A stretch of DNA of 64,000 nt from Corticium candelabrum (Eukaryota > Porifera > Homoscleromorpha > Homosclerophorida > Plakinidae), in the NCBI RefSeq assembly GCF_963422355.1, contig NC_085085.1, positions 7,107,733 to 7,171,732 of the forward strand. The letters are read 5' to 3'. Both the position numbers and the translations under genes were made by a program. Below are positions 19,748-32,800 of this stretch, one piece after another; the first letter of the stretch is position 1; every line of letters begins with the position of its first letter. The notes below the pieces were generated by a model. The model did not search any database, had not been told where the DNA came from, and saw nothing but the letters and a program-made list of their open reading frames with translations.

Positions 19748-20460
19748 AACGTGACAACAGCAACACATTATGTATATATATATATGATATCTTGTCGAAT
19801 TAATTCTAAAAATGTAAACAAACCGAACAGCTAGCGATTTGCTGCGCAGCGGACGACTCTCGAGGCCGAGCACGGTTCCTGTCAAAATAGCGCGCGTTAG
19901 ACAATTATCTTGGACGTTGTCATGAGACAAAAACGCCGACAACGCGACAAGACATTTGCTTCGTGTACTGATACCCTTTACCTTTTATCTTCTCTGCGTT
20001 CATGATTTTCAACATCTGAAACAAGCAAAAATCTCATCACAATAGCGAAAACTCAAAAAATTTAATGCAAAAGTTTTTGTTCATGTACCACGTTTGGCAA
20101 CACATGGAACTCTCTATCATATTGACGAACGTCAATTTCTCACCTTTTTTCGTCGTCAGTAATTAGTTTTGAACAACAACACTCCATAGCTACGCTAGTC
20201 TCTGGAGCAAAGCACCGACGCACACGCACACTGGAAACTCCAATAGGCAAGTGACGAAAACAAACGACCATTGTGAACAAACACATACAAACCACATGCG
20301 CTCTCAGTCGGCCAATCACTTTCTTACAACATATCCACATTGTGGAAAGCAAAAACATCCAAAATTACACTATGCCTTGTGGGTTTCTACATTTCTTTCT
20401 TCCACTAGCAATTAACTATGTATACTTTACCTATCGAGCTCTCGGTTACTTACGCTGGAC

Positions 20461-20930
20461 GATAACGTACAGACTTTACAGGTTGAGGACACGCCCTACC
20501 TACTCCCGTTGTGGATGGGCGGAGCAGTGCATGACAAGTTGTTCACAGTGGACACAGTCTCAGATGTCACGGTCATTCCAGAATCTGTTTACAAACGAGA
20601 ACACTTCAAGAACACTCTGGAAAGTCTACCAAATACTCAGAAGACCTACTAAACATGTCTGTGGGTTTTCCCAAGCAACACTGAGCAAAGGAAATGTCAC
20701 ACACTGATCGAATATGTTACACTGATCGAATATGTTGTCAATAGCGCCATGCACTACTACTACTAAATTTAACATTGTGTTGTTCGTTGGCCATCTTAGT
20801 TCACACTGAGGCAGCGGACAAGTACATAACTCAGTTTCCGTCACTGTTTTCAGGCTTGGGAAACTTCAACAAGAGCACACTAGCCGCTTGTGAGACAATT
20901 ATTACGGAAGAGCAAGAAGACCAGCAGCCT
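20461..20930 (+). pseudogene. LTR-retrotransposon protease remnant
   Basis: A plus-strand frame at 20467-20650 reads a retropepsin-like segment (LFTVDTVSDVTVIPESVY) in which the catalytic D-T-G is D-T-V. About 20800-20870 reads a segment like the start of a gypsy RT region (QFPSLFSGLGNF). The two are in different frames and separated by stops and a 20-bp direct repeat (TGTTACACTGATCGAATATG near 20706). No RT core follows. Confidence 0.5.
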
Positions 20931-21079
20931 ACCCGGGAATCACAGTGCGGATCCAGGGTAGGGGTTGTGGTGGTTACACCCCCCTTTTCAAATTTGTTGG
21001 CCTCGGAGATAAAGCACAAGGTCTTGAAGCCGCATTGTGCTTATTTTCAGTATTTAATTAAAAATAACTAAGCGGATTC

Positions 21080-21931
21080 TTGACGAAGTGAGACATCTGC
21101 CAGCGAAACTCCAGACTCGTGACCAGGATATCTTTGTTGCGTAGGCTAGGGAATGGTTCACTCAGTACGTAACTGAAAGAATGAAGGCAACAAGGCAGAA
21201 TATACACAACCTCTTTGACATCTGGTATCAAGACATTCTGCGACTTGCAGACAGGATTGGATCCATTGAATCCGTTCCAAGAAAAACGAACTTAACAGCG
21301 AAACCGGAGCAATACACCTACTAGTAGTCGGAGTCCGATTGAGCACTACAAACGATCCGTTGCGATACCCCTCCTAGACTTCCTGCTTCTTCAGATGAGC
21401 GAACGATCTAATGGTGAGCAAGATAATGTCCGAGCATTGTTGTGTCTAGTGCTTACCCTTCTGGTTCGTTTCGACGTTGACCCAATGAATGGAAAGCCGA
21501 TCTTCCATTCCCGAAGTCTCTACGAGGTGAAGTGAGGAGGTGGCAGTCAGTATGGCAAAGTAAATACCAGAAAATGCAAGAAACAAGGAAAAGAGAGCAA
21601 GAGTGCAAGAAGGCCATACCGAACAATTAATTAACCTTCTCCTGGCCTTGGGAGCCTGCGACTCTCGGTTGTACCCAACTGTTCATCGTCTGCTATTGAT
21701 AGCATGTACACCTGCCTATCACAAGTGCAGAAGCAGAGAGGTAATTTTTTACTGAGGAGACTGATCGATGAAGACTTATATGCAAGGTCTACCATGGCAG
21801 AGGAGCGTCTTGCACACCTATCATCGCCATGCATTGCAAAGACCGCGTACCAGCAGACGAAGTTCGTACAAAATCATCCACGGAGATTGTTCATACAGTC
21901 TTTGTTTGAAAGAGACATAGTTGCACCGTAG
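21080..21931 (+). pseudogene. hAT transposase C-terminal remnant
   Basis: Several shifted plus-strand frames line up with the end of hAT-family transposases. They are a WFTQYVTERM / NIHNLFDIWYQDILRLADRI segment (21150-21260), a FPKSLRGEVRRWQ segment (21510), and the dimerisation domain (LYPTVHRLLLIACT, then P-ITSAEAER, then LYARSTMAEERLAHL and NHPRRLFIQSLFE, 21670-21930). Frameshifts and stops (such as TAA after AEAER) make it non-functional. hAT transposases cut and paste DNA; no TIRs were found around this remnant. Confidence 0.65.
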
Positions 21932-22556
21932 TTTACTTAACATATATTTAGCAGTAGTATAGGCATGATGCAGTTAGATTCTGTTAGACAGTTTTGATGA
22001 TTTAGGGAGTTTGTAACAAGACACATTGCTAGAGATATGTTGCCATAGTTGTTGCCATTTACTTTAGCTAAGCTGTAAGAAGCCTGGGCCATTTGCACCT
22101 CTAACAATACAAATGCGATGACTGAAGTAGGCGTGGTCTATCAAAATTTGCAACCCCTCTTTTCAAAAATCCTGGATCCGCGCCTGCTCGATTACTTTTC
22201 GCTTGCATGTGTTTCACCACGTGTTTCTCTGCAGAGCCGAAAAGTCACACGCAACAAAACACACGCAAAGCAAAAAGTAGATAAGGCTAGACTAAAACTA
22301 CCATATTTGATCTTGCGGTTACCAGAAAATACAAGCACTCGCACATCATACGTACGTAGCTACCTAACTTAATTAATTAATTTAGCAATTTTAAGTAATT
22401 TAGAGGATAAGAAAGAAGACGTAAAACTGTCGAACATCAAAGTGACTATTATGTTTAGTTACATGTAGAGTCTAGTCGCCACAGCGGCATAAGGGCGGGG
22501 TTAAGGTCTGGCACTGCGAGGTCTTTCGCCACGTGTGTCGACGAGAGAGTTGCGCG

Positions 22557-25500
22557 ATGCCTATGTACGGTCATCGACCTGAAAACGCGCTCAAACGGGC
22601 ACAAGGTAATGAATTTAGTTTGATAGAATTCTGGTGTTTTATTAGTTGTATATTACAGAATTTTTGGATGTGGGCAAGAAGGAGCCCGCTCTGGAAGTTC
22701 TCTACGAGACCATCAAGAACAGAAGAAATAGAACATGGATGAAAGTGCATGAAGAAATTCTTAAGCTCTACCTCAGGCTATGTATCGATCTGAGACGTGG
22801 TCCTCTTGCGAAAGAGGGTCTCTACCAATACAAAGCCATTTGTCAGCAAGTTGCTCTCAATTCGTTCGAAACTATCGTCAAATTTTATCTCGAGGAGTCA
22901 GATGAGCGAGCCGAAGACGCGCGCAAGGAGTCCGAAGATACCGTCAAGAAGATGATGGTAGAAATAGAAGATTTAGACCAGATGCAGACGCCAGAAAGGT
23001 GAGACCGGAAATCGGCCATTTTGGTGCCACGTGGTGAATTTGATCTTCTATATTTGGAATCGTTTGGGAATACTTTTAGCAGATGTGATTAAACATTACA
23101 GTACACTACGTAATCAGAGTTGAAGCTTACCGGTATTTTCTCCTGCTCCACTTTACAACATCTCTATTTCTTGTGTGCATGAAATCTTATTGATTTGTCT
23201 TCCCCCCTCCCCCCCGTCGTAAGTTTGGAGGTTTTTGTTTAGATATATAGAGGAATTATTATTACGTAGTGTGTTTCAGGTGAGTGACATTGGTTTTGAA
23301 TGTGTAAATAGTGCTTTTGACTAGTAATGACATGTTGACAGAGAGAAACCAATGTAGGTGTGTGGTTAAGGCCCTAGACATAGTAAGAGAGGTTGTTTTC
23401 TCAACTTTCCAGTAGAAATTGGCACACTCTTTGTATTGCTCAGTCAAGTCAGTGCATACAATTGTCATTTGGATGTAATTAACCAAGGTTGTTGCCAGAA
23501 TTTTCAAGGCGTAGCGGGATGACATCATTATTTAAATTACTATTTTGTTTTAATTAATAGAAACAAGAAATAAAGAAAAGGTAGGAAACTAAAGCAGTCA
23601 AACGTTTAGGGATAGTTGCACGGATAGTGTATAAGTAGTTTCCGAACTGCTGTAAGCTCATTTTGTTTGTAGCAAGCCAGACAGCATGCTTCAATGATGC
23701 AGAGATTTACTTTTATAAACGTTTTATTACCGACCAGATCGATATGCATGCATTGTCTTGTTTTAATGATGTCAGCTCCAAACCCTTCCAGATACCTACC
23801 GCTCTGCACTGTTTGCTGTTGGTTTGGACATCAAACAGCATCGAGAACGTATGCATCCAGTTTCCGTTGTGAAATGAGAGTACAGTGCCACCAGGCATAA
23901 CTGGCCATAACTTTCACGCGCCCTACAGCGGAATTCCGAGGACTTGTGGTAATGCCGCCAACACGCACGTGTTTCTTAGCATGAGGTCTCTTCAATAATC
24001 TAATTATAGGCCTATAGAACATTCTGGAAAGAAGATAGAAATGCAGGGTGTTGATTGGCTGAAGAATAGGTGTGGCTAATTGCTGATTGGTTGACATAAT
24101 TGACTCTGCCCAAAAAACGTTTACATGTTGGGTGTAACCATGCAACAGTCGCAATTTGCATTACCTGTTCGGGCTGATGCGGAGCGTTCACGTAGGAGTT
24201 GAAAGCGAGAAGTACTCAAGAATCGGTGGCGGGTTCTATCTGAGTGGAACGGAGACGGAATAGTGGCTTTGTCGACGAATAGCAGGCTCCCCTTTTGAGG
24301 GACATCGAGATGTTCACTCCGTCGCTCTCAATTTCTTGTGCTGAAGATTCTGTGAAGACTTTTATGACCCCTACGACTTCTATGGACTGCCAGGATGCGG
24401 ATCCCGGCACGGATGAGAGATTTGATGAGCTGATCCGTGACTGCCTTGCTAGTCTTCCTCGTCGTGATCGGATGACAAACTCTAGATGTGAAGAATTTAT
24501 TGTTTTGTGCTGTTCTTGTAATCTAGGTTGAGTGAACTGAAGTATTGTTACACATTATGTGAAGATTCTGTTGTAATAATTATTTTATTAGCATTAGAGG
24601 TATAGCAATTAGAACAGCAATTTCATTGTGTTATAACTTCGTATTGAAAGCGTCTTTTGAAAATCGCCTCGATGATTTTTTGCCCCAGCGTCTGAATAAC
24701 GTACTCGTGTACGTTCATTGCCGAGCGTTGCCGTTCAACAGACAAACACGGCCGTAAACAACACCCTTTCCGGGGACCCTTTCAATGAATATCTGCAAAC
24801 CAGAAGCTTTATTTTAAAATCGCCTCGATGATATTTTAGAAAACAGTATAACAAAGCTTTGGACTAACTTTCAGAGTTGTGCGTCTTTCTGACAGCGAGA
24901 AACGCAATGATATGTTCAAAACGTCGACATCACAGTTCCCCAAATGGGAGTCCCTTGGAAGATCATTTTCGAACAGGAAATTGAATATAGAAGTGGACAT
25001 TTTATTTCTCCTCATTGTCTCCGAATTTCAAAGCAATTGCGAATGCCAAATTTGAATTATGCACATTTGACTTTTGGACCCCCCTGGATGGCCACTTATG
25101 CCTGGTGGCACTGTACAGCACATAACGTACATGTAAATCAGACGTTGATCATGACTGCATGAGATCGAATCCTGTCAATGTCGACGCTTTGTTGGTTGCA
25201 TTGGCTGTTAGATATGCAGGTTGTTCTAACAGCAAAGAATTTGTGGCTTTCGAGTGGGTCTTTCATAGACGACGAACGACTACCTCGAAACAAGAGAAGA
25301 TAAGCTAAATTAAGGGGTATTGCTTGGCGTGCTTACTGATCTGGTTTTAGCGAAGTGTTTAAGAAACCCAATCCAGTAATTATTTCACCATTAACTATTT
25401 CACCAGCGGCTTCAAAGGAAGTTCACCAGACCCTTTCTCGCTCGGAGGTATTACTTTGCTGGAAAGGTTCTGGCTACGTAAGATTAATCTGCCAATGAAA

Positions 25501-27484
25501 GTCATAACTTTGCAAAGATGACAAGCTGTCAGTAACGTTTCGTGTTTGGGCTTCATGTTATAAGCATTGCGCCCACGCCATGTTTCCACTTAAGGCGTAG
25601 CGTGGTGCTACGCCTTGAGGTCAATGGTGACAACCTCGGATTTAATTAACTGAGACCTGATGTGCTGTTTGGGAGAAAAGTAGGCTTGAACGGAACTAGG
25701 TTTAATTAGCAAAAGAGGTTTTCTTGAAGCGTTCTGATGGACTACAACCCTCTTACTTTGTGTAAGGATTATCAGCATAGTCAAATTTGATGGAGGTGTA
25801 CATAACTGTTCTGGAGAAGTTTATGCACTAGTGCACACACAAACAAACACACACATCTATCTCATATGTGCCAGTATATACTGTGTGTGTTATTGGAGGC
25901 TTAGGACTAATATACTAGAGTGTAGGAAGATTTTGATCACTTTGACTTCAAATGGCTCACTTGTAAATCTTGGCATTATAAATCTGTAATATTACAGGAT
26001 ATTGTTTGGTATACAATTTTTAGACAGGCAAGGAATGTTGTTATTGAAATAGCATTGATATTATTGTTTGTTCTGTTACCATGAATTATACTTGACTTGG
26101 ATCTTTAGCGAGTGTTATCTATGACTTGGCTTAATTAATATAACCATGAGACTGTTTCCACACCAATGGAAAAGTCAGAATGTAAACACAAAATGAATTT
26201 AATTATTTAGTTGCTTTGTTTGCATGTTCAATTATTTAAATTATACTGTACAATAATTATTCACACCGTTGGACTGCACTGTCAAACACTGATGCATTTT
26301 TATATCAAATTGGTGTGATCCACTTTCTTTCATTTCTGTTACTTTTTCTAATTTAGTCTTAGCAGAAAACCAACAAGCGACACAAAACAAGTCCGGCTGT
26401 ATATGTGATGTTTTATTGGAAGCTTTACTTTTTTGTCAAGTAGTTTGTTAATTTAGGACAGTAATCCGTAAATTAAGGACAATACTGTGCAAATTCAGAA
26501 CCAAGTGTTTGTGAAGTAGTGGTTGCATGAGTTATTATTATTACCATAATTATGTTACACTTTGCTTTGTAGCTTACTTCTAAGCTTTGTGAGTGGTGAA
26601 GGAACTCAAGATAGAACTGATCGTGCTTTGTTGACTCCTTGGGTTAAGTCACTATGGGAAGCGTACAGAAATGTTCTTGACCTTTTGAGAAACAACAACA
26701 AAGTAGAGAAGCTGTATCATGACACAGCACAGGATGGTATACATTGTAACGAAAGTACCGACTATAGCTGAGTTAATAAATGGTTTGTTTGTCTTTGTAG
26801 CCTTTCAGTTCTGTTTGAAATATTCTAGACGAACAGAGTTCAGAAAGCTGTGTGATAATGTAAGCTGATATGTTTGAGGAGGCCGCTAAGCTTTTTGTAC
26901 TAGAGCCAATGATACTTGCTACGTCTGCCCCGGAAGTTACGTTTTATATTCAGTTTGTCTGTCTACCTGTCTGTCTTTCTATCTGTCAAAAGGTATTATA
27001 TTCTTCAAATGATTGAACATTACAACGATGACAAGCTAACAAACATATACCAGGACTTAAACAACTAAAACTAGAAACAATCACCGTTCCAAATATAACT
27101 CTATACATAATGCAAAAAAAAGAACAAAACAGAAGCTAAGGCAAAACTACACTAAGATGAACAACAGTATGTCAAGCAATCTTCCAGCACGACGATGACA
27201 TCTGTCTGTCTGTCTGTCTGTCTGTCTTAGTTCTCTATTGAATACATCATCAGAACCAGTACAACATCACTAACACTAAAACAAAGCTAAACATAAAGCT
27301 ATGAGTCAATGGGACCCAGCTAGTGGCCACAATAGCTATTGAATAGATTTCCGAACTATTGTGTCTGTTTGTCTGTCTGTTTCAAGGCTAAGTCCATTAG
27401 TTTAATCTATGACTTTGTTGTTTGCAAGGACCCGTTTGCTTTTACAAATTTCTAGCATATGTGCAAGTAGAGTCTATATGAGAA

Positions 27485-27519
<35 letters not shown>

Positions 27520-29788
27520 TTATCTTTTTTAACCTATAACTTGGCTATGATTCGGATATTGGACACCGATTTGTCTTTGAGGGGTTGACTTTCCCATTAA
27601 TATATCTTGACACCACAACTGGAGTCACTTTACACAATGTTATAACAATACCATAAGAAGTGAAAATGTCATGGTTTATCAGAATTTTTTGAAGATTGAA
27701 AGTTTTTGCTTCTAATATTATATCTATCTATCCTGTGTGTATTGTTGTGGCGTACTAGATTTTGCCAATTGTAGCATGCATGTTACATGGTTTTGCCTGA
27801 AATGATACAGAAAAAACTGTGAACTGTGGATTTTCACTGGGAATGGGAGAAAGAAAAATTGTCTTATAACATATTTGATTCATACTGCTATGGGTACAGT
27901 ACTCTAAATTTATTCAGTGTGTCCGACCCTTATTCAGTAACATCAACTAGAGAACTTCACATACCTAAAAATGGCAGCGGCGTAGTGTTCATCAATGTGT
28001 TAGTGACTTAGCTGTCTGGCTTGGACGGCATGTTTGACTGCCAGTCGTCCAGTGTACCTGCTTGCTGAAGCATAAAAGGGACTGGACGGCCAGAACTGAA
28101 GCCGGACCCATGACTCTGACTGAACGTTGTCACGTATGTCTTCTGGTAGCCGCTCTTGCACTCTGGCGATAAAACTACGTGTAAAGAGCGCGGTACCCAT
28201 GTGCATGATTTTGTCATGCCGACGGCTGTCCACAGCTTGCAAAGCTTGCTCTTCAATGAACGCTTTGCATTTATTCCAGAATACGTTATACTTGCTATGA
28301 CGGCCTTTGTTGAGGTGACGTGACGTAGATCAAACACGATGTCTGCATCTTGGCTGTTCAATGCTAGTAGCAAGCGCTTTCGGACAGCAGTTGACACTGT
28401 TGGCACAGGCAGAGGAATCTCCGGAAACAAACCGGTACATTTCATTCAGAACTGTGCTACTGGTGTTGCACACGAGCTCGAACCTTTCCACAAATTCCTG
28501 GCGCATGGCTCGTGTTTGATAGACTGGTATCTTCTTGTTGGCCTCCTGGATCCTTAAATTTGAAGCAGCCACATCACTGTCTCCTGAATCACAGGGAGTT
28601 CTTCACAGCCACCAAAGTGTGCCAGGTGTACCTCCCTGATGGTATGAGTACAGCTCAAAGGGAAACGGTAACTCAATACTGTGCACATAGTTGTACTTCT
28701 TTCGTCGATCAGAAGGAACATAGTCATTCAAGAGTACAGTCTTTGAGTATGGGAGCGTTGACTTCAAGACTGCTTCCACTAAACTATGGGTGGTAGACTA
28801 ATGCAAAGGACAAACAGTTGCCTCCTTCCTAACAAGGGAAGATGTGCCTGGTGCTAGTGAGGCCCTAGTAGGCTCTGTCATGGCATGGTGGATATTCATT
28901 TGGTTTGTGGCAGCCTGTCTATATCATGCATACTTGTCAAGCTTTTTGGCCAACAAACTTATACTGGTTTGCACATCCTCCCAGCTGGGCTGTTGAAGAG
29001 GCGGCAGTGACCGCGTCTCCAACAAAATCCTTACCTTGTCCAGCACTTGCACACATGACAGTTGTGGCAAACGACAGTGGCCATGTTTTGTGGGGTTGTT
29101 GTAGTCCTCATTGGCAAGCAACGGTTGGAATAACTGAGAAAGAACAAAGTTTCTGTTTTTTTGGTGTCTGCAGACGTGATGGAGCAAGCAGTTGAAACAA
29201 AACATCTTGTAGGTTGCACACCAGGGTCCTTCCTGCTTTGGACTCCTCACCGTTCCTGAATCCCCATGCGTGCTTCTGTGGCAATGTTGGGGCAGTACGA
29301 GCAGCAGCAGTGGCAGGTGCCATTAGTACAGAAGTCACAGATCGCTCACGAGCAGCAGGCGTCTGTTTGTCACTCTTTCTGGGTGACAGTCAGAACGTCA
29401 CAAACAAGCCAAAGTTGTGGCATCGTACCACACGCATCAACATGGGCACCACTGTCTAGTCCTTGGCATCAGTTGACGTCAGTTGAGCAATGAAGCACTG
29501 TGTGTTGATTGCAGACTGCTCACATGCAGACACCAGCTCAGGATACTTCGACGTGATGGACTCCAGAATGTCGGCAAAGGTGGTTTGCGGCTTCACATCC
29601 CGAATTCTCCATGGCAGAAGACAGTTGTATGACCAGTTCACAATCCGGAATTAAAACAGATGTCCTTCTTGCCTATCCTCTGCCATCTGGAAACATGTGG
29701 ACAAACTGTGCATGTACGCGCATGGGTGTCACCTGTAGGGTTTGTAAAATGTGGAACAGAACACGGAAATATAATACAGAAGTAAGGC

Positions 29789-29848
<60 letters not shown>

Positions 29849-32800
29849 GCCTTATATATATGTGTGTGTATCCCGGACAGTGGATCTACCCGTATAATTT
29901 GTGCTTAACACGTACGTTCGTATAGGTAGAGGATACAGCCAGCGGCTCGGCTTTTATCTGAAAAGGTTATATACACGTTTCATACCTGTATGGCACTGTG
30001 CGGTCTGTGTATTCATTTAGATACTAATAAATAAATAAATGAACGGAAATGTTTGCTTTCATTGTATGACACGATAAATGTTTTAACGAGAAGGTGCCAA
30101 ATCAATGCGCAGAGGACGAGAAACACAGATAAAAGTTTGCATAGCCTTACAGCGGAAGACTTACATGTTTACTAGCTTGAGTCTACTACTATCTTCAACT
30201 GTTGATGTTTATATGTTTACTTTATTATGATGCCACTTTTTTGTGACCCAATATTTCTCATGTAGATGTCAGAGTTAGGGAGGAAGTACTTAGAATGATA
30301 TAGCAAGTAGTAGGTTGCTTTATACAGGTTTCAGTTCTGTCGGTTTCTCATTTGTTTTTTTAGTTGTGTGGGGCATTTGTCTTGTGAAAAGTTATGGATT
30401 AGATTCTGTATTGAGAGTGTACATTCAATCTAGATAGAACTGATGCCAGATTTAACAAACAGTAAATTGGGTTATTTATTGTCTGTAAGCAAGGTTTTAA
30501 TTTTGTTTAGGATAGCAGCCTGCCCGTAACATGTGTTGAGTAGATGTTCGAAAAGGCTTATTCAAGTGTGCTTTGTTGTTGCAGTTGAGAATGCACTTGC
30601 AACATGTTGTGAAGCATCAGGGGGCAACAAATGCGATTAACTTGAACTCTCCAGAGAGCTTACAGATGCATGTTGAGGCAAGACTGATGCAGTTGGAGGC
30701 AGCCATATCAATGGAACTGTGGCAGGTAGGTGGAAAAAGGTTTTATGACTAGTCACTAAGTGTGAGCCTTTTTTACACTCACACTTATAGCCAACTACCT
30801 GGTTAAATGATGGACATAGTAGAATGAAGGAACAACCAGACTATGCATGGATAGAGAGCTATATGGGTGTTGTAGTGCTATCTGTTAGTGTGTGACTGTG
30901 ATCTGCTTGTTCTACAGGAAGCATTCAAGACAATTGAAGATATTCACTCATTGCTTAACTATAGCAAGAAACCTCCCAAACCAGCTGTAGTTGCCAACTA
31001 TTACAACAAGCAGTCAAAAGTTTACTTGATGGCTGGTGATAGGTTGTACCATGCCTGTGCTTGTCATCAACTGTTCGTGCTGTCGAGAGAGCAGAAAAAG
31101 AACCTCTCACAAGAAGAGCTGCAAAAGTACGTATATGGTGCTAACCATAGGAAATTATTATTATCAAGGTTTTTTTAGTCTAACTGAAGGAAAGGAGGAT
31201 TGATGTGTATGTAACCCTTTTTAGAGTATGGTATGTACTTTATTTATTTTGTATGACCACATGAAACATCACCATGAACGACCAAAATCTTCTCAAAAGC
31301 TCGTGAGTTTGTTAACCAATTACTGCTAATCAAATCAGAAGTTACGATCTACATTTGGTTTTAAGGGGTTTGATTAAGCACTGCCCTCGATTAAACATTG
31401 CATTTCAATGAATTCGAATAGATATGGCTCGAAGTTTGAAGGAAAAAATGACTTTTCAGAGGCATACGTGAGGCAAATGTTTCTTCAGACTACTTGGATA
31501 CTGTTTCACCAGAGGCTTCTCAAAGTGTGAAATGCGTACCAGTATTGTGAGTGTTGTGCTGTTGAAATGTGTCAAACGTACAGCGTGTACACACTCCTAA
31601 AGTACGGACAGAGAACGTTAACTAACAAATAAACACCGCAATTGGAACCCTAGCTAAAAAATAAATGGCACGGCATTTAATTGAGGAAATACAGTATATG
31701 AAAATTTGTCAGGCTGAAACACATCAGCTCTTCTGCTAAATTTGTGAAATGTGCCTAATTATTAAGTATTTTGGTACTCAGTGATTATTTAAATTGGAAC
31801 ATTAGCTATGTGTTTTGTACTAGTGCATACTTATCATTCTTTTTATGTTGTTGTCTCTCTCTAAAAACTTATTACAATACAAATTGTTCAATGATTTCAA
31901 AATGATGTTCAATGATTAGGTGGCTGAGCTCTTTCAATTTTTGCTTGAGCCCCAACTATTCTCTTCTAAAGGACAAACTTTAATGCTTACTGGAATGCTT
32001 GTGGTTAATAGAGGATGCTGTATTAGAAATTTCTTTCAGTGATAATTCATTGAAGACATATATTATGTTGTTGTCTCTATCTAAAAACTTATTACAATAC
32101 AAAGTGTTCAATGATGTCAAAATGATGTTCAATATATCGCTTTTGTCATTGCTATAACTCTAAATACTCCAACATATGACTTTAGTGTGTAGAGCAGTGG
32201 TGTGCAATGTTTTTTTGCATAGGCTTAAGCTGCTTTTGTAGACTTCTAGGGTGCGTTCAATTTGCACTTCTACTGAAACTGAAGGTGTGTCTCAGAGCGC
32301 GTCTCCACTAGCGTTAAACCTGTTTAGCTGTAGACTTAACCAGCTTTTGCTAAACATGTTTCAGAGGTAGTTTAACAAAAGGGGTTTAGGTTTAACGGTC
32401 ACATGATAAGAACGCGCATTCCACAACGATGGATGTTAGTTCTTTCGGGCTTTTCTTACTCTTTCTTGGGAGACTATTGGAAGAAGACAGAACTAGGCAA
32501 TGTCAGAGAGTGCGTAGACTGATGCAGAGTGTCAGAAGAGAGCGATTTTGGCGAAGACAAAGACTTGTGTCTCTGATTGTTTTGAGACGACCAGAAGACA
32601 GTCTCCCACTGTCCAGTGCACAAGAAACGAATTCGCGTGGTACAACAAAGTCCCGGATAATTCTTTTAATAGCTCGGAATAAATGGACAAGTGGAGACGC
32701 TGTCTACTAAGCATGTTTAGAGTCTAAACGTGTTTAATGTTAAACATGTTTAAAGAGCAACAAGTGGAGACACAGCCTCAACTGTTGGAACTGACAGACC

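Larger units (their letters stand above)
22999..26572 (+). other. EIF3A intron 2 (3.6 kb), carrying a TIR element and a hairpin
   Basis: Apart from the TA-flanked element (23883-25113) and the palindrome at 25592-25616, no gene is recognised. A C-rich run lies near 23200. Confidence 0.6.
26860..30584 (+). other. EIF3A intron 4 (3.7 kb)
   Basis: Contains several TCTG/GTCT tetranucleotide runs (about 26955-26995, 27203-27227, 27363-27382, 27486-27520), a decayed minus-strand coding region (28000-29641) and a TA palindrome (29783-29854). Confidence 0.7.

Noticed and set aside
20118-20186. First exon MECCCSKLITDDEK followed by a good GTGAGA donor (minus strand)
   Set aside because: The next candidate exons (about 19984-20017 and 19748) cannot be joined in any phase without a stop, so no gene model holds.
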